A stretch of DNA of 64,000 nucleotides from Magnolia sinica (GCF_029962835.1 NC_080577.1:4712001-4776000), one strand, 5' to 3'; numbered from the stretch's first letter, positions 14,501 to 23,110 are shown. The notes: generated by a model not told the origin, from the sequence alone. A program made the numbers and translations.

Positions 14501-17500
14501 CCACCTATTACTCAACCCAAACCTACTGCACCTGTTGCGGATCCCGAACCTACCTCGATCGTCGTTCCGCTCGTGAACATCGAGCGCCTGACCGCTTGAT
14601 ATGCTCTATGTCTACCATGAATGCTACTCTAGATACTGTTTCTATTCAGCCACTCATGATTGTTGGAAGAAGGCTATGGCAGAAGAACTTGCGGCATTGA
14701 ATGATAACCATACATGGGACATTGTCACTCGACCTACTGACCAACAGCTAATTGGTAGCAAATGGATTTATTCTGTCAAGCTGAAGTCTGATGGATCATT
14801 GGATCGATACAAGGCTCGACTTGTCGCTCAGGGATACAAACAGGAATACGGAATTGATTACGATGAGACTTTCGCTCCTGTGGCCAAGATAAAAACTGTT
14901 CGTACTCTTCTGGCTATATCTTCTGTTCGCTCATGGCCACTCTCTCAGATGGATGTGAAAAATGCCTTTCTTCATGGAAACCTCCAAGAAACCGTATATT
15001 TAAAACCTCCTCCTGGCTCTTTAATTCCCGACAATAAGGTATGTCGCCTTAAGAAAGCCCTGTACGGCCTCAAACAGGCACCGCGGGCATGGTTTCAACG
15101 CTTTCACAATGTTATTACAGGTGTCGGCTTTACTCAAAGTAGTCATGACCCATCCTTATTTTTGCGCACCACTGCTTGCGAAATTGTCATTGTCCTCGTT
15201 TATGTTGATGACCTCCTACTGACTGGTAGCGATGCTACTGACATTTCGGCTTTAAAGGAAGTTCTGCAAGCATCATTCAAGATGAAAGACCTCGGCCATT
15301 TAACATACTTGCTTGAATTTTCGCGTTCCAACCGTGGGATTCTGGTCAGCCAGCGTAAATATACCAAGGATCTTCTCGCCTTGGCATCATTGACGGATCA
15401 GAAGACGGTTCGGACTCCTTTAGAACTTAACGTTCACTATGGCCGTGACGATGGTGATCTACTTGCAGAGCCCGATTTATACCGCCGTCTGGTTGGGAGT
15501 CTGGTTTACTTAACTATGACTCGCCCTGATATTGCTTACGCTGTATAAGTCATCAGTCAGTTTGTTTCTGCTCCTCGAACTCTTCATATGACTGCGGTGT
15601 TGCGCATCCTACGGTACCTTCGTGGCACTCTAGATCGATCTCCGTTCTTCTCCTCCACGGTGACTCTGGATCTTCGTGCTTATTCGGATGCTGATTGGGC
15701 TGGATGGGCTCTCACACGAAGATCTACCACTGGCTACTGTGTTTTTTTTGGCACTTCTCCCATCTCTTGGAAGTGTAAGAAGCAGGCCACTGTTTCCAAA
15801 TCGAGTACAGAAGCCGAGTATTGGGCGATGTCAGTTGCGTGTAGTGAGCTCGTCTGGTTACGTGGACTTCTTTCAGACTTGGGCTTTCCTCTACAGAATC
15901 CCACTCCACTCCATGTCGATAATCTCAGTGCAATTCAGATTGCCTCTAACCCGGTTTTTCATGAACGGACGAAGCATATTGAAGTTGACTGTCATTTTAT
16001 CGCAAGAAATTTCAGTCTGGGCTCATTTCTCTTCCACATGTGGCATCCCATGATCAAATTGCTGACATTCTCACCAAGTCCCTCACGTCTGCACGTCACT
16101 CTTTTCTTGTTGGCAAACTATTACTTGTCGATGACCAGCATTAGTTTGAGGGGGGATGTTAGACAGCTCACATACCTTGTATATCCATACCTTATATATC
16201 TTGTTTCTATAGATAGAGAATTCTGCATTTATTCTTTCCTTGTATAGATGATTTTAATATCTATATATTCAACCCCATTGGGTTGTCTCAAATACACAGA
16301 AAAGCTTCTGCATATCTTTTCTTTCACAAGTATTATGATAAGATACAACAGAAAATGGCAAACAAAAGAACCGGACATGGGCAAAGAAAATTGATTGACA
16401 ATTATAAAATGAGTTCTGCTCGAATGCATTCACAAGTATTATAATAAGATACATCTGAACTCTAGCCGTTGAATTGGGCCGTTTTCAGTGACACTGACAC
16501 ATACCGTTTACATGAGAGGGATCCCCTTGTATGGGAATTCTCGAAAATTGATTGACAATTATAAAATGACAGTAGAGAATGATTTGATGATAATAATGTG
16601 AAGAAAAGAGGAGAATATTGAGAGAGAAGAAGGAGGAGAGTTTGGGAGAGATGTTGTGTTAGGCTTGCTTGCCCTAACACATAATATTTTATTATAATAA
16701 AGCAAATAGTACACCGCAGGAGAAGAGGGAAGTGTGCACATGCATTTACACTAAAAGGGACTAAAAAGGCCACTAACCACATACACAATACACTAGCATT
16801 CTCTATACTCCAAAAGCTTAAGCTGTCAGAGTGTGGTGTATCAATGTATATCAAGGGACTTTATCACTTCAACAACTTCTGCTCAAACGCATTCACATGT
16901 ATTATAATAAGATACATCAGGACTCTAGCCATTGAATTGGGCTGTTTTCAGTGACACATTCCGTTTACATGAGAGGGATCCCCTTGTATGGGAATGCTCG
17001 AAAAACTCTTAGCTTGAATATTTCAACCCTTCGATTATACAACGATTATAGACTATAGTGGCTGTTTATTTTCAAATCAAAAGAGCAAAATTATCAAGAC
17101 AGTTGAATAATCCAACTGAGAGCTTTTATTTTTTCTCTTTTCACCATGCAAAGTGAGACTTGTCATACAAACAGTTCGTTTCATTGGAAGATCACCCAGA
17201 TTCAAAGGCTAAAGTTCCAATGTATCGTATTGCAATATGTTGGAATGTAGTCAAGTAAACCTCTTATGAAATAAGAATGTTATAATAATGATAATAAAAC
17301 CCAAAGGAATGAAATATCACCTGAAAAGTATCAACAGTATCTTCAGCTCCTTCCTGAAACAACACGGCTGCATGTTACTCCTTGGGAAGCCGAAGCGAGT
17401 CATAAAAGCCATCAAACTAATAAATTATAGAATGTCTGAGAGAGCTCACACAGTATAAGATAAAGCTGGAGCAAATGGAGCAAAAACTTACAAACAGTCC

Positions 17501-17842
17501 GAGTGTGTGCAGCTTATTGCTTTTAAAGCGGTTAAAATGGATTCTCTTTCTGATCTTATTTTCTGATAGATCTTCAAGATAAATGTCTCCATCCCACATT
17601 ATCTTCTGCTTAATTTCGGGTGTTCTTTTTGCAGATCTCCCAAACTCCATTCTCACAGCATCAACAAATTCATCGATAAACATCTTCTCCCCAGGTCCAT
17701 GTAAAGTTAAGTCTGTGATGGTGCCATTAGGCAATAGAATTCAGAGCTTGAACAGTTCCTCTCCATGTTCATCCGAGGATTCCACAATAGACCTTTTGCG
17801 AGGCCTGCTATATGATGTTTCAGTCCTTTCTACCAGCTCCAT
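5501..17842 (-). CDS. GMI1/SMCHD1-like GHKL-ATPase protein, N-terminal six exons (partial, 3' end outside window)
   Basis: Six exons joined by GT-AG introns give 228 codons: 17492-17842, 17321-17353, 9489-9575, 9322-9377, 7386-7469, 5501-5573. Phases agree at every junction (0, 0, 0, 2, 2, 0). Visible motifs: an N-terminal ubiquitin-like stretch (ILLPNGT, IYLEDLSENKIR), then NMWDLTPDTDLL, the GHKL N-box ETALADLIDNSLQAVW, the ATP-binding G1 box IFDSGPGMDGSDEKS, and GKMGSSNHRSSKGLAIGGK. The conserved E and DN of the N-box and the D-G-G of the G1 box are present. By family knowledge this order is that of plant GMI1, a GHKL ATPase with an SMC flexible hinge that acts in homologous recombination repair in the nucleus. 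The FGMFGYGGP exon and the hinge are not in the window and should lie left of position 1. One in-frame TGA sits in exon 1 (codon 34). Other GHKL proteins (MORC) fit the motif order less well. Confidence 0.85.
5704..6350. mobile_element. MITE-like element in intron 5
   Basis: The left end (GGGGTCCTTTGGAACCCCTG, then AATTGGTGTGAATTGGAA) is an imperfect inverted match of the right end, whose reverse complement starts GGGATTGTTTGGCAGGAGTG and continues AATTAGTGTGCATTGG. The interior has no coding capacity. Such TTTGG tips are common in hAT- or PIF-type plant MITEs; I cannot fix the superfamily. Confidence 0.55.
6640..6803 (+). mobile_element. 3' fragment of an RTE-type LINE
   Basis: The plus strand reads LVQVEGSKSAKGRPKRMCME and then VMRKDLMTCGLTEGLALDR, ending near KIHGTDNN before a stop. 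The GRPK...W/M-EV-RKDL...LALDR...IH signature is the known C-terminus of plant RTE LINE reverse transcriptases. It is a 5'-truncated remnant in intron 5. Confidence 0.6.
7386..7469 (-). CDS. GMI1-like exon 5 (GHKL G1 box)
   Basis: Eighty-four nt encode (S)VAVTDQGILIFDSGPGMDG SDEKSIVK and two bases of a split tryptophan. DSGPGM is the glycine-rich ATP-binding box. The acceptor is CTGTACAG and the donor GTATGT. Intron 4 (7470-9321) holds two strong hairpins. Confidence 0.88.
8001..8200. repeat. ~200-bp foldback (long hairpin) in intron 4
   Basis: Arms 8001-8092 and 8111-8200 are inverted copies, with a core of CTGATCCAAAAATCT and AGGCCATAGCAA repeated almost without mismatch. The loop is about 20 nt. 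It would fold into a stem of roughly 85 bp in the pre-mRNA. It is either a small MITE or a small-RNA precursor. Confidence 0.8.
8202..8222. repeat. Short GT microsatellite
   Basis: About ten GT units directly follow the hairpin at 8001-8200. Confidence 0.9.
8534..8600. repeat. Short hairpin, 22-bp stem with one bulge, in intron 4
   Basis: CTGTGGGTCCCACAGTCCAA (8534-) pairs with its inverted copy ending TGTGGGACCCACAG (8600). One base is bulged and the loop is about 22 nt. Confidence 0.8.
9322..9377 (-). CDS. GMI1-like exon 4 (GHKL N-box)
   Basis: Fifty-six nt encode DNSLQAVWSNTLGDRRLV plus two bases of a split serine codon. The acceptor is TTACCAG and the donor GTAAGA. DNSLQA completes the ATP/Mg-binding N-box begun on exon 3. 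Intron 3, between them, is 111 bp. Confidence 0.88.
9489..9575 (-). CDS. GMI1-like exon 3 (start of GHKL ATPase domain)
   Basis: Twenty-nine codons begin NMWDLTPDTDLLSELP and end ETALADLI. The acceptor is CTTTCCAG and the donor GTAAGT. The conserved glutamate of the GHKL N-box is in ETALADLI; the DN pair is on the next exon. It is separated from exon 2 by a 7,745-bp intron holding a complete Copia element. Confidence 0.88.
9576..10794. other. Left part of intron 2, no gene seen
   Basis: Contains short degraded pieces of the 'GGGCCCACC' foldback repeat (about 9930-10140) and a probable MITE end near 10735. Nothing coding was recognised. Confidence 0.6.
10795..11291. repeat. Repeat X, copy 1, abutting Copia B on the left
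   Basis: About 497 bp, from ATACAACAGAAAATGGCAAA to GAGTGTGGTGTATC. It is about 98% identical to 16343-16842. Its reverse strand ends with CAGCTTAAGCTTTTGG, a motif seen at ends of some plant LTRs, so X may be an older LTR relic. Confidence 0.9.
11292..11461 (+). repeat. 5' LTR of Copia B
   Basis: 170 bp, TGTTAG to TTTCA, directly followed by the primer-binding site. Five substitutions separate it from the 3' LTR. Confidence 0.92.
11490..11780 (+). repeat. GC-rich tandem repeats in the Copia B leader
   Basis: Irregular repeats of units such as CTGCTGCGTCGTCCGG and CCCCTGCTGCGTC lie between the primer-binding site and gag. They raise the local GC far above that of the surrounding intron. Confidence 0.75.
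16157..16326 (+). repeat. 3' LTR of Copia B
   Basis: 170 bp beginning TGTTAGACAG after a GAGGGGGGA polypurine tract and ending TTTCA. Confidence 0.92.
16343..16842. repeat. Repeat X, copy 2, right of Copia B
   Basis: Same orientation as 10795-11291, about ten differences over 500 bp. A 16-bp spacer separates it from the Copia 3' LTR; that spacer resembles the CAAGTATTATAATAAG segment inside X itself. Confidence 0.9.
16885..17006. repeat. Repeat X, third, partial and more diverged copy
   Basis: Matches the X segment containing TCTAGCCATTGAATTGGGC and TGAGAGGGATCCCCTTGTAT, with more differences and one small gap. It lies shortly downstream of copy 2. Confidence 0.85.
17321..17353 (-). CDS. 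GMI1-like exon 2 (33-nt micro-exon)
   Basis: Eleven codons (EGAEDTVDTFQ) lie between a TTGTTTCAG acceptor and a GTGATA donor, in phase 0 on both sides. It fills exactly the variable link that, in Arabidopsis GMI1 as I remember it, joins the N-terminal strand region to the NLWDLTPDTDLL motif. Intron 1 (17354-17491) is 138 bp. Confidence 0.75.
17492..17842 (-). CDS. GMI1-like exon 1, with an in-frame TGA
   Basis: The first ATG (17842) follows an in-frame TAG fifteen bases upstream, so the frame cannot begin earlier without splicing. It reads MELVERTETSYSRPRKRS, an acidic stretch, then ELFKL-stop-ILLPNGT. The TGA is at 17741-17743; a CGA codon (Arg) would be the one-step ancestor. Past it the frame runs on through PNGTITDLTLHGPGEKMF, DEFVDAVRMEFG and IYLEDLSENKIRKRIHF to a GTAAGT donor. 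Continuity on both sides suggests a recent nonsense change, a sequence error, or an alternative first exon. The next in-frame ATG (in GEKMF) would lose the PNGT strand. Confidence 0.75.
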
Positions 17843-18181
17843 TGAACAATTTTTCTAAAAGACTCGGTTGGCTTTATAAGAGCGCGCAATAAGCCTACTA
17901 TATGTTCCTGCCAAACATCACATGACGAGTTGAAGTTCACTTCATTGGGTTAATAACTGGTAAAAATCACATGAGGGATTGGTATGAGGAAATAGACTTC
18001 TTGTAATGATCAATGAGATTATGTGAATCCGCCAAAAATCAGTGAAAGGAAATGAAAATAGAGAATATTGCATTGGTAACCATGTCTTCCTTAAAAGATC
18101 AGGAAACAGTCCAAAACTTCTGCTGATCGGACCTCTATTAGCTGAGAAACTAATGGTACTAGAGAAAAACAATCATCATTG

Positions 18182-18270
18182 TCTAAAGCCTTATCCCAAC
18201 TAATTTGGGTTGGCTACATGAATCTAGCTGTGTGTTTATGCCCTCCCTTGTCTTGTCAATCAAAACTATG
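18182..18270. mobile_element. RTE-LINE 3'-UTR-like fragment
   Basis: GCCTTATCCCAACTAATTTG followed by GGTTGGCTACATGAATCT matches the segment that commonly ends plant RTE LINEs and related SINEs. It is a remnant only. Confidence 0.5.
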
Positions 18271-18946
18271 TACTCGGGAAAAACAATATCACTCAATAAG
18301 TTGAATGATCTTTCGAAGAATGGTAGAAGAAGACAATAGTAGATTTCATAATGATGTCAAAATAAAATAAACAGTTTTACATATTGCTTACGAGGACATT
18401 CCATATACAGAGAACATTCAAAAATTCCATAATCTCCATCTCCCTGTACTCACGAACATGCAGATGGTGATCCAGAACATCCGTTTGCTGGGTCAAACCT
18501 TCAATGGGCCACGCTACAAGCATATTAACCAGTTGGACGATTCTTCCATCTTATTTGGACGGCTGCAAGCAGATGGTTGAACTGGAAAAAAAAAAAAATG
18601 GCCATAGGATGGGAAACAGTCCACATTACATGGGCTAAAGTTAACTGATTGGACGGGTGAGGAGTCTCAGGACCATCTGATCATGCAATTTTTTAAAATT
18701 TAGCAGAGATTAAAAGTCGACCACACCGAATGGACTATCCAGGGAAGCTTATAAGAACTGCCTGCATGCACAGAAGAGACAGAACAAAAGTGGTCCATTC
18801 TCTATCCATGCTTGATGGATAGATAATAGTGTTGGTTTTCGGTAAACTTATCACATGACTATAGTATTGAAAATCCATAAAAGTTCAAAAGCCAAACAGC
18901 AGGCTTGCCTCAAACGTAAATTTACCAGCATTTGATCTCAATCTCT

Positions 18947-19162
18947 ACGGCTGTTTGGATACCACCAAATAATACTTTTTCTATTTACGGCAGTAGATAA
19001 GTAGTTTATTTGAGAAAAGTAAGTTTGATTTATGATCAATTGTAAGAATCCTTTTATTTAAAGCTACTTAATCACTTCAATTTAGTAAGTAGAAATCAAG
19101 ATAAGCTACTGATGGCATAAGTAGCTTATCTTAAGTAACTTATGATCCAAACACCCCCTAAA
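18947..19162. mobile_element. Small MITE (~215 bp)
   Basis: Ends GGCTGTTTGGATACCACC and ATCCAAACACCCCCTAAA are imperfect inverted repeats. The interior is AT-rich with repeated AAGTAGCTTA motifs and no coding frame. Confidence 0.6.
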
Positions 19163-19832
19163 CATCGACTAGAACTGCTCATCCCAGCAAAAGACGGCTT
19201 AAACAATTTATTACAGAACACAGACAGCAAACTAAGGGAGAATGCAATACCAGGCTGGTAAATTTCTGTAGAACACAGCCAAGAATTGTTCAAGAGGTTA
19301 AAAGCTCATATATGCTAGAAACAACAAAAACACAACCATTTTCTCAAAATGTATAAAAGAGCCCACAACCTAACCATAAGGGTCATGATCCCATATGAAT
19401 TCACTGTACCTATGATGGTGACCACAGGCAAGGAGTAGGCACAGCAAATGCGCATGACATGATAACTGAAGCCATCAGATTAAGGGCCTGCAAATTGTAC
19501 AGTAAGTCCATTTTACTCCTACCAGGGCTTTTGCAGGACCTCAACCAAAGGGCTCTGATCACCCAGTCCTTTTGATTTTGGGGCCATGAGTAATCCTCTG
19601 CAGACCCCACCCATCCAATGGTCTTTACCAGGAACTCACACTGGAATCAGGTATAGAGAACTCGTACCAGATCATTACTCTGAACCTAGAAATTAATTCA
19701 TTTTCTCTAAGGTAAGCGTATAATAATGAACTCTCATATGCCCATACACTTGTATGAAGCATACCATCAAGGCATCTAAATGCCAACACATGTCCCAAGG
19801 TGGTCCAACATTCTTCAATTTTTTTTCATGTT

Positions 19833-20152
19833 TAGGTGGTCATGCCTAGCTCTATGGAAGGCCTTTTTAGGGCATGGCAAGCTGGTATGCCAGTGGGAAG
19901 CATTAGGTGAAGTGGAGAATCACTTTGCTTGCCGCCTTGCGGACCATTTGGGGGGAGCGGAACAACCACTGTTTAAGGAATTTCGGGTGTCCCCCATCGG
20001 CAGCAGTCTCTAAGGTGATCTCCCTTTTTAGGGACTGGGATCCTCATTAGTATGTATTTCCTGTTTTTCTGCTTTCTTTTGTGTTGTATTCTTTGCCTTC
20101 AGGCCTCTTCTTAATATAATTCTTTGCCTTTCTGAAAAAAAAAAAAAAAAAA
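19833..20152 (+). mobile_element. 5'-truncated LINE 3' end with poly(A)
   Basis: Ends with CTTCTTAATATAATTCTTTG, a short CCTTTCTG and an 18-A tract. The preceding sequence keeps a short frame ending SPIGSSL. The TTAATATAATTCTTTGCCTT-poly(A) layout is usual for plant L1-type LINEs. No target duplication was found. Confidence 0.5.
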
Positions 20153-20816
20153 CATCTACCAAGGGGGTAGACAGGCACAACTTCCCAGCCATCAATAAGG
20201 TGGGGGTCCCACCACCGAGATGCTTTTGCCCAAAAAAAAAAAAGGCCGGTCCAATCAGCAGGTCAATGGTAGAAATGGGTGGATTAGTTAGTGAAATTTC
20301 TGTCCTTCCTCATTTCATACCTTACAACATTTTTATATGGCCAAGATTGTCTGAGTCATTGTGACTTTTGGTCCATTATCCATTTATGGAGCCTAATAAT
20401 GAAAGAACAATTAAAAGTTCGCATGATGTGGTCGCATTTGGCCCTGCAACAAAACCTTGGTCAGCATGCATGACTTCCCAAGCCAACTTAGTATACTTAA
20501 TGTTTGGGTCATACTTCAATAACCCAATAACTCGACTCGATGTCTAGCAAGGTTGGTTGACTCAAAGACTAGGTCCAGTCTTTTAAATGACTCGACTGGT
20601 ATTTTACAATAAAAATTAAAATATTAGGGGATATTAGCAAATATCTATGACACAAAATGGCAAAAGCTGGCAACAAAATTCATGTTTGGTCAACCGATTA
20701 AGTATATTGCTCTTTTGGGAGATGTCTAGTGCTCGAATCTCCTCACCCGAGTCAGTGCAAGTCAAGTCGCATTGACTTGACTGAGTTTACAAACCAACTC
20801 GACAGTCGAGTGCTGC

Positions 20817-20983
20817 ATGAATCTTGTTCTGCCATTCCACTCTATCAAGGGCCAGACATATGCTCTAAGCACGAGTTTGAGTTTGATTTTCATTTTAACA
20901 TGCATAAATCTTGTTCTGCCATTCCACTCTATCAAGGGCTAGACATACGCTCTAAGTCCGAGTTTGATTTTCATCTTAACATG
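20817..20983. repeat. Tandem duplication of an ~84-bp unit
   Basis: AATCTTGTTCTGCCATTCCA to TTTTAACATG occurs twice in direct order. It lies immediately downstream of the PPR stop codon, so it is probably in the PPR 3' UTR. Confidence 0.85.
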
Positions 20984-20989
20984 GAAGAA

Positions 20990-22915
20990 TTATAATTCCA
21001 CATCAAAACCATGAAAAGTTGGATTTCTCATTTCTGATTCTAGAGATTCTAGTATCATATACATAGCATCCATCATAGGGTGTGAAAGATCCCCAGCTAC
21101 AAATACCATGACATTGTTTCTTACTTCAATCCAACTATAACCAGGCACCTTCTTCACACCCTTTGCAGACATTGCCTTCCTCACCCTCTCAGCTTCTTTC
21201 CACTGCCCACTAGCACAATACAAGTTAGATAACAGAACATAGCCCATCTCCTTCAATGGCTCCATAGCCATCAGATCCTCCCCCACCTTCTTCCCAAGCC
21301 TTACATCCCCATGAACACTGCATGCCCCAAGCAATGTCTCGTAGTAATTAGTGTTCACACCAAGCATTGCCGAACTATCCTCGACAAGCTTACTAGCTTC
21401 TTCCAAGTACCCACCTCGGCCGAGCATATCAATCATGCAAGCCACATGGTCCACCTCATGTGCAAGTCCATAGACCGATTCCATTGATTCGAAGAGCACC
21501 CGGCCTTGCTCGACTAACCCTGAATGGCTACACACTGTCAACAAGCCAATGAAAGTCACCTTATCCGGTTCCACACCTGATGCCACCATGTCTTCGAACA
21601 GCCTTAATGCTTCATGGGCTCGCCCATGTAGCCCGAATCCGAATAGCATGGCATTCCAAGAGACCAAATCCTTGCGTAGAATGTCTCCAAAGGCTCGGTT
21701 ACATCCTTCCATGTCTCCACACTTGGCATACATGTTAATCAACCCATTGCCCACATACATGTAAGAATGAAGACCAAAGCGAATTACACAACCATGGACC
21801 ATTTTACCATGTCCCAAGACTGCTAAGTTAGCACAAGCATGAAGGATGGCACCGAATGTATAATCATCAGGTTGGAGAAGGCTCCTTCTCATGTTAACGA
21901 AGAAGCTAAGGGCCAGCTCTCCGTGCCCATTTCTCGCATACCCTCCAATCATCGCAGTCCAAGAAATCACATTGTTCTCAGTTGCGTGCTGAAATGCGGC
22001 AAGAGCTGCTTGAACATCTCCATTTTTCATGTGGGCATCTATCATGGCATTCCATGACACTTGGGTTTTAATCTTGATCAAATTAAAGATCTTAACAGCA
22101 TCCTCGTGACAGCCTAGTTTAGCGTAGAAGCTCAGAATCGAGTTATTAACCTCCGCTGCTGAGCTCCAACCACTTTTAACAATGCACGCATGGATCACAC
22201 GCCCATAGGAAAATTCAGATGACTCAGCGTATGCATTCATGAGTCCGGCAAATGTCCACAAATCCCCTCCACAACCGCCTATTTGCATCAATTTGAACAA
22301 ATGCATGCACGAATCGATTTCTCCATGTTGACTATAGCCTGTCATCAATATATTGCGTGCGACTTGATTTTGAACGGGCATTTGATCAAACACTCGATGT
22401 GCATTCTCAAACTGCCCCCTTTTCACGTAAGAGTACATGAGAGAGCACCATGAAACTTCATTTCGTGTGCCCATCTCATTGAACACTCTATAAGCATCGG
22501 AAGGAGATGAACACTTTCCATACATATCTATAAGTGAATTGCAAACGGGCAAAAAACATTGAAATCCAAAACTGACAACGAGCGCATGGAATTTCCGTCC
22601 ACGGCTAAGACTGCCAGCATCAGCTGACACGTGCAAGGCTGCGGTGAAAGAGAAAGCATCAGGATTCATGCCTGCAATTCTCATGTCAGAAAACACAGAC
22701 AGGGCTTCTTGAGAAAGACCCAGTCGAGAGTAGCTTGTAAGCATTGCGTTCCAAGTGATTATATCTCTCTGAGGCATTTCGTCGAACAGTCTCCTCGCTG
22801 TGGCGATCATGCCTGATTGTGCAAGAGAGACAATATTCGATGTAGTGCGAAACAAATCTGGGTGCGGCATTTCGTTGAACATCTGCTTTGCTTTGAATTC
22901 AAGAGGCTCCACCAT
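20990..22915 (-). CDS. PLS-class pentatricopeptide repeat protein, E/E+ type
   Basis: 641 codons, intronless. About 15 PPR motifs in P-L-S order start near residue 25 (ARRLFDEMPQRD) and run to about 530, with clear LINMYAKCGDMEGC, WTAMIGGYARNGHGELALSFF and TFIGLLTVCSHSGLVEQG units. E and E+ motifs follow (YYETLLGACSVHGD, GYVLLSNLYCASGQWKEAER, GYSWIEVRNNVMVFVAGDLSHP). There is no C-terminal DYW domain. By family knowledge such proteins bind organelle RNA and guide C-to-U editing with a DYW partner. From memory the closest relative is Arabidopsis At2g36980 (mitochondrial). An in-frame TAG precedes the ATG (22915), and no transit peptide is visible in this frame, which is odd for an organelle protein. 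The reading frame is otherwise intact. Confidence 0.93.
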   Translation of the reverse strand: MVEPLEFKAKQMFNEMPHPDLFRTTSNIVSLAQSGMIATARRLFDEMPQRDIITWNAMLTSYSRLGLSQEALSVFSDMRIAGMNPDAFSFTAALHVSADAGSLSRGRKFHALVVSFGFQCFLPVCNSLIDMYGKCSSPSDAYRVFNEMGTRNEVSWCSLMYSYVKRGQFENAHRVFDQMPVQNQVARNILMTGYSQHGEIDSCMHLFKLMQIGGCGGDLWTFAGLMNAYAESSEFSYGRVIHACIVKSGWSSAAEVNNSILSFYAKLGCHEDAVKIFNLIKIKTQVSWNAMIDAHMKNGDVQAALAAFQHATENNVISWTAMIGGYARNGHGELALSFFVNMRRSLLQPDDYTFGAILHACANLAVLGHGKMVHGCVIRFGLHSYMYVGNGLINMYAKCGDMEGCNRAFGDILRKDLVSWNAMLFGFGLHGRAHEALRLFEDMVASGVEPDKVTFIGLLTVCSHSGLVEQGRVLFESMESVYGLAHEVDHVACMIDMLGRGGYLEEASKLVEDSSAMLGVNTNYYETLLGACSVHGDVRLGKKVGEDLMAMEPLKEMGYVLLSNLYCASGQWKEAERVRKAMSAKGVKKVPGYSWIEVRNNVMVFVAGDLSHPMMDAMYMILESLESEMRNPTFHGFDVEL

Positions 22916-22919
22916 GCAT
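22899..22919 (-). promoter_or_regulatory. Overlapping 6-codon uORF at the PPR start
   Basis: ATGCATGGTGGAGCCTCTTG followed by A: an ATG four bases before the PPR ATG opens a six-codon frame that overlaps the PPR coding start in another frame. If it is in the mRNA it could lower initiation at 22915. Confidence 0.6.
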
Positions 22920-22933
22920 TTTAGCAGCTGCAG

Positions 22934-23092
22934 CTAAGTCAGATTTTGGAACTGGTTTTGATTACTTTGACCGAGAGATATCAATTCGGGGATCGGTGAG
23001 ATGGATGGAAAACTATCCGCTGTCGCGCCGTCTCCTTCGTACAGCATGGCGCTGCAATCCAGACCGTTCATCTGGTAGATCACGCTGTGCAT
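22934..23092 (-). CDS. 52-codon upstream ORF before the PPR gene
   Basis: Starts ATG at 23092 and reads MHSVIYQMNGLDCSAMLYEG, then ends near SNQNQFQNLT with TAG at 22936-22934, 18 bases before the PPR ATG. It is preceded by an in-frame stop. I do not recognise the peptide. It could be a uORF, or part of an upstream exon: a CTGCAG acceptor-like site at about 22929 would put the PPR frame in phase with LLKCMVEP. There is no support beyond the open frame. Confidence 0.3.
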   Translation of the reverse strand: MHSVIYQMNGLDCSAMLYEGDGATADSFPSISPIPELISLGQSNQNQFQNLT

Positions 23093-23110
23093 GAACCACT
23101 AGTTCAGTTT

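Larger units (their letters stand above)
11292..16326 (+). mobile_element. Fossil Copia LTR retrotransposon, copy B, both LTRs present, inside intron 2
   Basis: 5' LTR 11292-11461, primer-binding site TGGTATCAAAGCC (11462-11474, initiator-Met tRNA type), a GC-rich leader with tandem repeats, gag (about 12.07-13.0 kb), protease/GAG-pre-integrase (13.1-13.6), integrase (13.7-14.4), reverse transcriptase (14.7-15.5), RNase H (15.6-16.1), a polypurine tract and the 3' LTR 16157-16326. It is broken at around ten places. The LTRs differ at 5 of 170 sites, so it is fairly young. It is antisense to the host gene. No target-site duplication is seen at its ends. Confidence 0.93.
17843..20989. other. 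Intergenic region between the GMI1-like and PPR genes
   Basis: Upstream side of the GMI1-like gene. A CTTATAAAGCC box (minus strand, about 17870-17880) is close to the ATG. Otherwise it holds LINE remnants, one small MITE and tandem repeats. No other gene was recognised. Confidence 0.6.

Noticed and set aside
17870-17881. TATA box of the GMI1-like gene (CTTATAAAGCC, minus strand)
   Set aside because: It lies only about 30 bp before the ATG, leaving almost no leader; it may be chance or inside the 5' UTR.
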